The position numbers and the translations under genes were made by a program. From assembly GCA_003131665.1 (NCBI GenBank), contig PKWA01000132.1, positions 50,094 to 68,349 on the forward strand: a stretch of DNA of 18,256 nt, written 5' to 3'. Under the pieces are notes generated by a model. That model had not been told where the DNA came from. It did no database searches and worked only from the letters and a program-made list of their open reading frames with translations. The stretch is from Acidimicrobiaceae bacterium (GTDB lineage Bacteria; Actinomycetota; Acidimicrobiia; Acidimicrobiales; RAAP-2). Each line of letters opens with the position of its first letter. Position 1 is the stretch's first letter. Shown here one piece after another: positions 6,998 to 13,943 of this stretch.

Positions 6998-7210
6998 TCA
7001 GTGGCCGCGACGGGTGACGACGTGGACGATCCGGATGATCACGAGCACCACGACCACGAGGACCGCCAGCTTGAAAGCGAAGAGGATCAGGCCGGCGACG
7101 ACCCTCAGAGCCCACAGCACAACGAGGACGGCACCGACGACGCCGGCGGTCACCAGCACGGTGTCAAGGACACCGATCCGGGAGCCCTTCTTCCTCTCGA
7201 TGTCGCTCAT
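6998..7210 (-). CDS. Small two-helix membrane protein of unknown function
   Basis: A 70-aa product starting MSDIERKKGSR, with a charged cytosolic N-terminus and two hydrophobic helices at about 14-36 and 38-62, ending in a basic VTRRGH tail. I recognise no family. The gene looks real because a near-perfect Shine-Dalgarno sequence, GGAGGAG (7216-7222 on the minus strand), sits 5 nt before the ATG, one of the few strong ribosome sites in the window. It converges on the glycosyltransferase with a 25-bp gap and is divergent from glnD. Role unknown; small proteins of this shape are often membrane modulators, but nothing here shows that. Confidence 0.75.
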   Translation of the reverse strand: MSDIERKKGSRIGVLDTVLVTAGVVGAVLVVLWALRVVAGLILFAFKLAVLVVVVLVIIRIVHVVTRRGH

Positions 7211-7309
7211 GGGCTCTCCTCCGGACCGGTCAGATCGGTGATCCCGGTCTGCGCCCGCCCCCTCAAGGCTACGCCCGCCCCGTCATCACGGGCGCGCGGG
7301 GAGCGGTGG

Positions 7310-7315
7310 TACCGT
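7310..7315 (+). promoter_or_regulatory. Extended -10 element of glnD
   Basis: TACCGT is preceded by TGG, giving the TGn extended -10 form, and lies 5 nt before the GTG at 7321. This favours a leaderless glnD transcript beginning at that GTG rather than at the in-frame GTG at 7306. A near copy of the same stretch precedes the L,D-transpeptidase gene. Confidence 0.45.
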
Positions 7316-7320
7316 CAGCC

Positions 7321-9720
7321 GTGTCTCTCCGCGCCTCGCGCCAGGAGCTTCTCGAACGAACCGACCTACACGGCGATGGATTCTGCCGTGCCCTGGCCCG
7401 GGCGACCGACACCTGGCTGTCGGGACTCCTGAACCACGCCACCGACGGAGATCTGCGCGGGCTAGGACTGGTGGCGGTGGGCGGCTACGGCCGCGGTGAG
7501 CTCTGCCCCGGAAGCGACCTCGACGTCGTGCTCGTGCACGAACGCCGGCGGGACATTGGCGTCGTGGCCGACGCCGTCTGGTACCCGGTCTGGGACGAAG
7601 GAGTGCGTCTCGACCACTCGGTACGGCGACCGGGCGAGGTTCTGGAGGTGGCCGCCGCCGACCTGCGGGCCCAGCTCGGGTGGCTCGACGGGCGCCTGGT
7701 GGCCGGGGACGCCGAGCTCGTGACGCCGTTAGTGGCCAAGGCTCTCGACCTGTGGCGGGCCCAGGCCGGGAAGTGGCTGCCGGTTCTGGCCGAGCAGGTC
7801 GACGAGCGCCACCGGGCCCATGGAGATGTCGCCTTTCTTCTTGAACCCGATCTGAAGGAGTCCCACGGCGGGCTGCGCGACATCCATGTGGTGACGGCCG
7901 CCGCCCGCGCCGTTCCGGCGGTGGCCGACGAGGTGGACCTGGCCAGCCTCGACGGACCCCGCCAGGTCCTCACGGCGGCGCGGGTGGAGCTCCACCGCAA
8001 CACCGGCCGGGCCACCGACCGCCTGCTTCTGCAGGAGCAGGATCAGGTGGCGGCGGCTCTCGACTACGCCGACGCCGATGCCCTCATGGCCGCCATCTCC
8101 GAGGCCGGCCGCACCATCGCCTGGGTGGCCGACGACGTGTGGCGGCGGCGCTCGTTGTGGGCCACGTCCCGGAGCAACCGGCGACGGCGGCGGGCCGGTC
8201 GGCGCAGCGGTGTCGAGGGAAAGGTGGCCCCCGGCGACGTATCGCGGCCGATCGAACCGGGAGTGGCCCTGACCGGGGATGACGGCGGAGCCGAACAGGG
8301 GGAGATGGTGGTCGTCGGTACCGACGCCGCTGTCGACCGAGACCCCGCCCTGCCGCTGCGGATCGCCGCCGTGGCGGCCGAGCGGGGGCTGCCCATCGCC
8401 CGGGCCAGCCTCGACATCCTGGCCGAGCGCACGCCTGCCCCGCCGACCCCGTGGCCGCCGGACATGCGCAACACGCTGGTGCGGGTCCTCGCCACCGGCG
8501 CCCCCGCCATCGCCGCCCTCGAGTCGCTCGACCAGCGGGGTCTGCTCGTCCGGCTGATCCCCGAATGGGCGGCGGTGCGTAACCGCCCGCAGCGCAATTC
8601 GTTTCACCGCTTCACAGTCGACCGGCACCTCCTCGAGACGGCGGCCGAGGCCGCCACTCTGGCTCCGTCGGTGAGCCGCCCCGACCTCCTGCTTGTCGGC
8701 GCCCTCCTCCACGACATCGGCAAGGGATTCCCCGGCGACCACACCGACGCCGGGGTAGAGATCGTCGGGGACCTGGGACTGCGCCTCGGCTTCGACCGGG
8801 ACGACGTCGACATCTTGGTGAGCCTGGTGCGCAACCATCTTCTTCTCTCCGAGCTCGCCACCCGTCGGGACTTGGACGATCCGGCCACGGTTGCCGCCGT
8901 TGTCGCCGCCGTCGGCGACCGCGCCCGGCTCGAGCTCCTGGCCGCGCTCACCGAAGCCGACAGCCGGGCCACCGGACCCGCGGCCTGGGGTTCGTGGAAA
9001 GCCGGACTGGTGGCCGACTTGGTGCGTCGCAGTGACGCACGCCTGTCGGGCCGGACGACGCCGGTGCGCTCCTCACTTGTCACGGACCGCCACCGCGGTT
9101 TCATGGAGCAGGTCCAGAAGCTCGGACGGTCGATCGTGACGGCCAACGGGCCGAAGGTCACGGTCGTGGCCAAGGACCGTCCCGGTCTGCTGGCCGCCGT
9201 GGCCGGGGTCTTCGCCCTCCACGGCCTCGACGTGCGCTCGGCCGATGTCACCGGCGAGCGTGACTTCGCCGTGGAGCTCTTCGACGTCGAGCCGTCGCGT
9301 CGGCGGTGGCCGGACTGGGAGCTCGTGGCCGACGAGATCGACGCCGCTCTGCGCGGCACCCTGCCGCTCGACGAGCGACTCACCCAGCAGGCGAACGCTT
9401 ACGCCGGCGAGCGACGGGTGACGTCGCCCCACCCCATCGCCACGGCGGTGACGATCGTCGACGGCGCCTCGGAGGCGTCGACTGTGATCGAGATCCGGGC
9501 CGCCGACTCGGTCGGCCTGCTCTACCGCGTCACGGCCATGTTCTTCGCCCTCGATCTCGACGTGGTGGCGGCCCGGGTGTCCACCTTCGGCCACGAGGTG
9601 GTCGACGCCTTCTACGTCCGTGACCGGTCGAACGGGAGGAAAGTCGGCGATCCGGAGAGGATCAAGCGCATCGAGGACGGGGCCCGGGCCGCCATCAAGG
9701 CCGACGCCAAGGGCCGCTGA
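7321..9720 (+). CDS. glnD: PII uridylyltransferase/uridylyl-removing enzyme (GlnD)
   Basis: Nitrogen-status sensor that covalently modifies and demodifies the PII protein in response to glutamine. Numbering here is from the in-frame GTG at 7306. The nucleotidyltransferase domain has VGGYGRGELCPGSDLDV, with the GG at 59-60 and catalytic Asp71 and Asp73, and the GlnD-specific DLKESHGGLRDIH (182-194). An Arg-rich, probably disordered linker lies at about 288-345. The HD hydrolase domain has FHRFTVDRH and LLHDIGKG (His469-Asp470). Two ACT domains follow at about 617-661 and 726-772. At about 800 aa it is slightly short of enterobacterial GlnD. In actinobacteria this enzyme usually adenylylates GlnK, and amtB-glnK normally adjoin it, but neither is in view. 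Start 7321 is preferred on the leaderless -10; 7306 is the alternative. Confidence 0.95.
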   Translation: MSLRASRQELLERTDLHGDGFCRALARATDTWLSGLLNHATDGDLRGLGLVAVGGYGRGELCPGSDLDVVLVHERRRDIGVVADAVWYPVWDEGVRLDHSVRRPGEVLEVAAADLRAQLGWLDGRLVAGDAELVTPLVAKALDLWRAQAGKWLPVLAEQVDERHRAHGDVAFLLEPDLKESHGGLRDIHVVTAAARAVPAVADEVDLASLDGPRQVLTAARVELHRNTGRATDRLLLQEQDQVAAALDYADADALMAAISEAGRTIAWVADDVWRRRSLWATSRSNRRRRRAGRRSGVEGKVAPGDVSRPIEPGVALTGDDGGAEQGEMVVVGTDAAVDRDPALPLRIAAVAAERGLPIARASLDILAERTPAPPTPWPPDMRNTLVRVLATGAPAIAALESLDQRGLLVRLIPEWAAVRNRPQRNSFHRFTVDRHLLETAAEAATLAPSVSRPDLLLVGALLHDIGKGFPGDHTDAGVEIVGDLGLRLGFDRDDVDILVSLVRNHLLLSELATRRDLDDPATVAAVVAAVGDRARLELLAALTEADSRATGPAAWGSWKAGLVADLVRRSDARLSGRTTPVRSSLVTDRHRGFMEQVQKLGRSIVTANGPKVTVVAKDRPGLLAAVAGVFALHGLDVRSADVTGERDFAVELFDVEPSRRRWPDWELVADEIDAALRGTLPLDERLTQQANAYAGERRVTSPHPIATAVTIVDGASEASTVIEIRAADSVGLLYRVTAMFFALDLDVVAARVSTFGHEVVDAFYVRDRSNGRKVGDPERIKRIEDGARAAIKADAKGR

Positions 9721-9731
9721 CGTTCCTCTAT

Positions 9732-9779
9732 CCTTCCTGGCTGGTACTTGGAAACCCTTCCTGGCTGGGGCCTGGAAAT
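9732..9779. repeat. Imperfect 24-bp tandem repeat, two copies
   Basis: Units 9732-9755 and 9756-9779 both begin CCTTCCTGGCTGG and match at 20 of 24 positions. They lie between the glnD stop and the promoter of the L,D-transpeptidase gene, in a stretch with no gene. No function is apparent. Confidence 0.75.
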
Positions 9780-9828
9780 TTCCCCTGATTTCCCCCTCTC
9801 AGTGACCTGTTCCGTCATGGGCCGCTGG

Positions 9829-9834
9829 TACCAT
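9829..9834 (+). promoter_or_regulatory. Extended -10 element of the L,D-transpeptidase gene
   Basis: TACCAT preceded by TGG forms an extended -10. Transcription would start near 9841, placing GAGGAG (9842-9847) at the very 5' end of a leader of about 20 nt. The stretch matches that before glnD at 12 of 14 positions. Confidence 0.4.
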
Positions 9835-9859
9835 CACCCCCGAGGAGTTGATCGACCAG

Positions 9860-10999
9860 ATGCCGGACGTACCTCGACACCGCAGGCGCGAATCCAGGCA
9901 CACCGGGATCGTCGTCGCCATCGTCATCGCCGTGGTCCTGCTTGTCGGCGCGTCGGCCGCTCTGGTGGTGTCGAAGGTGGGGACCACCACGGCCAGCGCC
10001 ACAACCCCTCGCAAGGCCCACCTGGCCGTGGTGTCGACCAGCCCGGCACCCGGGGCCACGAGTGTGACTCTCGATTCAGCCGTGAGCGTGCACTTCACGA
10101 CCCAACTGGCTGACGACAGTCCCCTGCCCACGATCACGCCGGCCGTGCCCGGTACATGGGTGCACAGTGCACCGGACACCCTGGCGTTCGAGGCGACGGC
10201 CACCCTTCTCCCGGGCACGACCGAGACGGTCACGGTCCCCGGCGGATCGTCGGGCATCGAGGGGTCGCTCGGCCAGCGCCTCGACCAGTCCCTGCACGAG
10301 ACGTTCACGACGTCGCCGGTGTCGACGTTGCGGATGCAGCAGCTCTTGGCCCAGCTCGGTTTCCTCCCGGTCTCCTTCACACCGGCCGACCCCGCCCCGG
10401 TGCCGCCGAACGAGTTGGCCGTGGCCCAGCTGGGGACGTTCTCGTGGCGGTGGAGCACATTGCCGGGATCGTTCATGGCGCTGTGGTCGCCGGGCCAGAG
10501 CAACGTCGTGACGCAGGGCGCCATCATGACCTTCGAGAGCCAGCACGGACTCCCCACCGACGGGATCGCCGGACCGAAGGTCTGGGACGCTCTGCTCCTG
10601 GCCGCCGCCGGCAATCAGACCGACAGCTACGGGCACTACGACTTCGTGGACGTTTCGACGTCGATTCCCGAACACGCCGACGTCTGGCGTGACGGCACCA
10701 TCGCCTACAGCACGTTGGCCAACACCGGCATCGAGGCGGCGCCGACCGAAGAGGGAACGTGGCCCGTCTACGCCCGGTACACCTCGACCACGATGTCCGG
10801 CACCAACCCTGACGGCAGTCACTATGACGACCCCGGGGTTCCCTGGGTGAGCTACTTCCACGGGGGCGACGCCCTCCACGGCTTCAACCGCTCCTCCTAC
10901 GGGAATCCGCAGAGCCTCGGGTGCGTCGAGTTGCCGCCGGCCCACGCCGAGGTCGTCTTCCCCTACACCCCGATCGGCACGCTCGTCACTATCGCGTGA
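9860..10999 (+). CDS. Membrane-anchored L,D-transpeptidase (YkuD fold) with peptidoglycan-binding domain
   Basis: Probably forms 3-3 cross-links in peptidoglycan or attaches molecules to it, outside the membrane. The 379-aa product has a basic N-terminus, one membrane anchor (16-38), an Ig-like/BIG-type domain starting STSPAPGATSVTL (59-71), a peptidoglycan-binding-like segment around TFESQHGLPTDGIAGPKVWDAL, and a C-terminal YkuD catalytic domain. There HG (340-341) and SLGCVEL (352-358) place the nucleophile at Cys355. The usual motif is S/T-HGC, so Leu353 replaces the conserved His. The fold, spacing and Cys are otherwise normal. ATG 9860 is preferred, 12 nt after GAGGAG; a TTG at 9848 is in frame but abuts that site. 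It converges on marC with a 27-bp gap. Confidence 0.88.
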   Translation: MPDVPRHRRRESRHTGIVVAIVIAVVLLVGASAALVVSKVGTTTASATTPRKAHLAVVSTSPAPGATSVTLDSAVSVHFTTQLADDSPLPTITPAVPGTWVHSAPDTLAFEATATLLPGTTETVTVPGGSSGIEGSLGQRLDQSLHETFTTSPVSTLRMQQLLAQLGFLPVSFTPADPAPVPPNELAVAQLGTFSWRWSTLPGSFMALWSPGQSNVVTQGAIMTFESQHGLPTDGIAGPKVWDALLLAAAGNQTDSYGHYDFVDVSTSIPEHADVWRDGTIAYSTLANTGIEAAPTEEGTWPVYARYTSTTMSGTNPDGSHYDDPGVPWVSYFHGGDALHGFNRSSYGNPQSLGCVELPPAHAEVVFPYTPIGTLVTIA

Positions 11000-11026
11000 G
11001 CCGTCGGTTGGCCGCCGGAACGGGGA

Positions 11027-11626
11027 TCAGACTCCGTGGACGGCCCAGAACTGTGCCCCGGTGGCGATCAGCTGGACTGCGATGGCGGCGAGAAGAAGGC
11101 CGACGATCCGTGAGACGAGCTCGATGCCGTTGTCATGCAGCAGGCGGCTGAGCACGCCCGAGAAGCGCAGCACCAGGTAGAGGATGACGAGGACGGCGGC
11201 CAATGCGCCGAGAACGGTGAAGACCTCTCCGATCCCGTGGGCCCGGCGCACGTACACCATGGTGGCGGCGATGGCGCCGGGACCGGCCAGCAGCGGAGTG
11301 CCGAGGGGGACGAAGGCGACGTTGGCTTGTCCCTGGGCCCGCCCCTGACCCGTGGGCGGCGGATGCAGGAGCTCGAGGGCGGCGGCGATAAGGATGAGAC
11401 CGCCGGCCACCTCGAGAGCGGCCACCGAGATCCCGAGGAGATGGAGCACCTCCTGGCCGAAGAGGGCGAAGCTGTAGACGACCGAGGCGGCCACGACAGT
11501 GGCCTGGAGGGCGGCCCGGTGTTGCTGGGCCGCTTTCTGGTCACGGGTGAGCGACAGGAACACGGGGACGTTGCCCACCGGGTCCATCACCACCAGGATG
11601 GTCACGAAAGCCGAGGCGAAGAGCAT
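11027..11626 (-). CDS. MarC-family integral membrane protein
   Basis: A 199-aa multi-pass membrane protein of the MarC family (UPF0056), whose transport role remains unproven; the old link to multiple antibiotic resistance was not upheld. Family landmarks are VVMDPVGNVPVFLSLT near the N-terminus and VPLGTPLLAGPGAIAATMVY in the middle. About six hydrophobic helices are seen, and length is normal. Its ATG overlaps the stop of the upstream enoyl-CoA hydratase-like gene as TGATG, so the pair is read from one leftward transcript and MarC is probably translated by reinitiation. No separate promoter is visible. Confidence 0.9.
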   Translation of the reverse strand: MLFASAFVTILVVMDPVGNVPVFLSLTRDQKAAQQHRAALQATVVAASVVYSFALFGQEVLHLLGISVAALEVAGGLILIAAALELLHPPPTGQGRAQGQANVAFVPLGTPLLAGPGAIAATMVYVRRAHGIGEVFTVLGALAAVLVILYLVLRFSGVLSRLLHDNGIELVSRIVGLLLAAIAVQLIATGAQFWAVHGV

Positions 11627-12444
11627 CAGGACATTGGTGGCGGCGCCGAGGGGAAGAGCGGATCACGGCGCTGGCGCACGGCGGCCAGACCTTCCCGGGC
11701 GTCGGGACCGAGGAAGCCGAGCATCTCGAGGGCGACAGACTCCCCGAAGACGGGCAGGGCCTGTCGCAGCCACTGGTTCATGACCCGCTTCGTCCACTGC
11801 ACGGCGGGGGCGGAACCGGCGGCCAGTCGGCCGGCGATGGCCAGCGCTTCGGACAGCACCTCGTCGTCGGGGACACAGCGGGTCACGAGACCGATGCGCT
11901 CGGCTTCGGGACCGTCGACGAAGTCGGCCGTCAGGAGGTAGTACTTGGCCTTGGCCATCCCGCACAGCAAGGGCCAGAGCAAGGCCGCATGGTCACCGGC
12001 GGCCACTCCCAGACGGGCGTGGCCGTCGGACAGGCGGGCAGTGCGTCCCATGATGCTGACATCGGCCAGGAGGGCCACGGCCAGTCCGGCGCCGACGGCC
12101 ACGCCGTTGATGGCCGAGACGATCGGCTTCTCGGCGTCGAGCATCTTCTCGACGACGGCCCGGGCGTCGTGCCACTGGGCCAGCAGGGCGTCGTAGTCGG
12201 TGAGCATCTCCTCGATCATCTCGAGATCGCCGCCGGCGCTGAACGCGCGGCCGGCGCCGGTCACCACGGCCACCCGTGCATCGGGATCGGCGTCGACGAC
12301 GGCCCAGACTTCTCCCATCTCGTGGTGCATCCGGACGTTGGCCGCGTTGAGGACGTCGGGTCGGTCCAAGGTGACGAGGACGACGCCGTTCGACCGGCGA
12401 TCGAAGGAGAGGTGCTCGAACTCCCCGTAGTCCCGAACCGGCAT
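11626..12444 (-). CDS. Enoyl-CoA hydratase/isomerase (crotonase) family protein
   Basis: A soluble crotonase-fold protein of 272 aa that binds an acyl-CoA; the reaction is uncertain. [10 protein letters not shown] supplies the first oxyanion-hole segment (about 65-74), and [19 protein letters not shown] the second (about 112-130). Aligned by eye with rat enoyl-CoA hydratase, catalytic Glu144 becomes Ala122 and Glu164 becomes His142. [15 protein letters not shown] carries Asp151, which may act instead. So ordinary hydratase chemistry is doubtful, and isomerase, decarboxylase or hydrolase chemistry is possible. ATG 12444 is chosen because TAGGGT lies exactly 6 nt upstream, a leaderless arrangement; a GTG two codons earlier also fits. 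The stop overlaps marC. Confidence 0.9.
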   Translation of the reverse strand: MPVRDYGEFEHLSFDRRSNGVVLVTLDRPDVLNAANVRMHHEMGEVWAVVDADPDARVAVVTGAGRAFSAGGDLEMIEEMLTDYDALLAQWHDARAVVEKMLDAEKPIVSAINGVAVGAGLAVALLADVSIMGRTARLSDGHARLGVAAGDHAALLWPLLCGMAKAKYYLLTADFVDGPEAERIGLVTRCVPDDEVLSEALAIAGRLAAGSAPAVQWTKRVMNQWLRQALPVFGESVALEMLGFLGPDAREGLAAVRQRRDPLFPSAPPPMS

Positions 12445-12450
12445 CGCCAC

Positions 12451-12456
12451 ACCCTA
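12451..12456 (-). promoter_or_regulatory. Leaderless-type -10 element of the crotonase-family gene
   Basis: TAGGGT on the minus strand, followed by GTGGCG and then ATG (12444), gives a transcript starting at the ATG. On the opposite strand TACGAT (12455-12460) overlaps it and could serve rightward transcription. Confidence 0.5.
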
Positions 12457-12556
12457 CGATGCGGTCCACGGCCAGGTAGGCGCTCGGTGACGGGCTCTTC
12501 GATGAGGACCTGGTCGGGGGCCGAAGCGCCGAGTCCAGCGCTCCTCCTCGTCCGGC

Positions 12557-12835
12557 ATGCCGTGTGGCGCGGACGTGCCCGCCCGACTCGATCGGTCCGG
12601 ATTCGACGTGCTGGCCGTGCTCGTTCTGCCCCAGGCCGCCTACCGGTCATCCCAGCCAGGCGACCTGAACCGGACGCTTCTGGTCGACCGGTTCCTGGCG
12701 GCGCGCGATGGGCTGGTCGAGGAATTCATCTCCGCCGACGAGTTCCACGACTGCCTCGGCTGCGTCGCCGACGAGATCACCATCGGAGAGTGCGCGGTCG
12801 AGGCTCACCTGGCGGTCGTCGGCCGGCGCCGCTGA
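12557..12835 (+). CDS. Hypothetical small protein, unrecognised
   Basis: A 92-aa open frame starting MPCGADVPARLDRSG and ending AVVGRRR. I do not recognise a family. It is probably coding because the codon third positions are overwhelmingly G or C and the translation looks like a folded acidic protein rather than the Arg/Pro-rich text of shadow frames. It contains two close cysteines (CLGC) in an acidic segment. The start is uncertain: there is no ribosome site before the ATG, and a GTG six codons on is in frame. A TACGAT hexamer about 100 bp upstream could drive it. It ends 55 bp before the DrrA-like ABC gene, same strand. Confidence 0.45.
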   Translation: MPCGADVPARLDRSGFDVLAVLVLPQAAYRSSQPGDLNRTLLVDRFLAARDGLVEEFISADEFHDCLGCVADEITIGECAVEAHLAVVGRRR

Positions 12836-12876
12836 CCGGGGCCGCCGGTTCGTCGGGAGCGGTCGGCACCGACCAC

Positions 12877-12882
12877 TAACGT
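12877..12882 (+). promoter_or_regulatory. Leaderless-type -10 element of the DrrA-like ABC gene
   Basis: TAACGT lies 8 nt before the GTG at 12891, giving an mRNA leader of only about 2 nt. No Shine-Dalgarno sequence precedes the start. Confidence 0.4.
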
Positions 12883-12890
12883 CAGCGCCC

Positions 12891-13943
12891 GTGGACAGCC
12901 TGGCCATCGTCACCGAGGACATCGCGCGCCAGTTCGGCGACTACTGGGCCGTCGACGGCGTCGATCTCAGCATCGCCTCGGGCGAGATCTACGGGTTCCT
13001 GGGCCCGAACGGGGCCGGGAAGTCCACGCTCGTCCGCATGCTCTGCACCCTGCTGCGACCGAGCCGGGGTCGCGGGTTCGTGGCCGGGCACGACGTGGCC
13101 CGCCAACCGGAGCTGGTCAGGCTGCAGATCGGTGTGGCTCTGCAAGACGCCGCCCTCGACGACCGGCAAACCGGCCGGGAGCTCCTCGATCTCCAGGCCC
13201 GGCTGTACGGGCTACGCCGCGACGTGCGTCTGGCCCGGGTGGCCCAGGTCCTCACCCTGGTCGACATCGGCACTGCCATCGACCGCCAGATCAATACCTA
13301 CTCCGGCGGCATGAAGCGCCGGCTCGATCTGGCCGCCGCCCTCATCCACGACCCCCAGATCCTCTTCCTCGACGAGCCCACCACCGGTCTCGACCCCGAG
13401 AGCCGCGCTGCGGTGTGGACAGAGGTCCGCTCCCTGCAGCACCAACGGGGAACCACGATCTTCCTCACCACCCAGTACCTCGAAGAGGCCGACGAGCTGG
13501 CCGACAGGGTGGGCATCATCTCGCGCGGGCGCCTGGTGGCCGAAGGCACTCCCGACGCCCTCAAGCGGACGGTGGGCACCGACGTCATCGTGGCCAAGGT
13601 CGCAGAGTTGCCGTCGTCGGCCCTCGACGCCGTCCGGGCGGTGGCCGGAGTGGAAGAGGTGGTGTGCCGGGGCGACGAGCTGATGGTCCACGCCGGCGAC
13701 GGCGCCGCCGCCATGAGCCCGGTGGCACTGGCGCTGCACGGATCGGGGGCGACGGTGAAAAGCCTGACGTTGCGCACCCCCACCCTCGACGACGTCTTTC
13801 TCCAACTCACGGGGTCCCACCTGCAAGCCGACGAAGCCAACACCGACGGGGCCAACACCGACGGAGCCGATAACGCGGACGCCACGTCCCACGAGCCGGC
13901 AGCGGCCGGGGCCGGCACGCCATCACCGGGAGGCCAACCGTGA
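12891..13943 (+). CDS. ABC exporter ATP-binding protein (DrrA-like)
   Basis: Powers a two-gene ABC-2 exporter with the next gene; substrate unknown (drug, lipid or glycan in relatives). The 350-aa product from GTG 12891 has Walker A GPNGAGKST (38-46), Q-loop ALQDAALD (83-90), signature YSGGMKRR (137-144), Walker B ILFLDEP (157-163) and a D-loop GLDPESR. LTTQYLEEADELADR leads into the extra C-terminal domain typical of DrrA proteins. A hydrophilic tail of about 40 residues follows, containing a duplicated ANTDG. The open frame extends 61 codons upstream, but the family begins near 12891 and a -10 lies just before it. The last 4 nt overlap the permease start as GTGA, so the two are coupled. Confidence 0.93.
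   Translation: MDSLAIVTEDIARQFGDYWAVDGVDLSIASGEIYGFLGPNGAGKSTLVRMLCTLLRPSRGRGFVAGHDVARQPELVRLQIGVALQDAALDDRQTGRELLDLQARLYGLRRDVRLARVAQVLTLVDIGTAIDRQINTYSGGMKRRLDLAAALIHDPQILFLDEPTTGLDPESRAAVWTEVRSLQHQRGTTIFLTTQYLEEADELADRVGIISRGRLVAEGTPDALKRTVGTDVIVAKVAELPSSALDAVRAVAGVEEVVCRGDELMVHAGDGAAAMSPVALALHGSGATVKSLTLRTPTLDDVFLQLTGSHLQADEANTDGANTDGADNADATSHEPAAAGAGTPSPGGQP
13836..13865 (+). repeat. 15-bp in-frame tandem duplication in the ABC ATPase tail
   Basis: GCCAACACCGACGGg and GCCAACACCGACGGa are adjacent, encoding (ANTDG)2 within the disordered C-terminal tail. The 15-bp period keeps the frame. Only the last base differs, which suggests a recent duplication. Confidence 0.8.

Noticed and set aside
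7729..8838. Long leftward open frame antisense to glnD
   Set aside because: A typical GC-rich mirror frame (Gly, Arg, His, Val rich) with no domain; glnD motifs prove the other strand.
12502..12879. A frame containing ALLLVRHA, like the start of a histidine phosphatase
   Set aside because: After this motif the frame becomes Arg/Pro low-complexity text and no other phosphatase motif follows in any frame. Chance match.
12708..12890. A 61-codon upstream extension of the DrrA-like ATPase
   Set aside because: It overlaps the small unknown ORF in another frame, is Ser/Arg-rich, and the family start with its own -10 lies at 12891.
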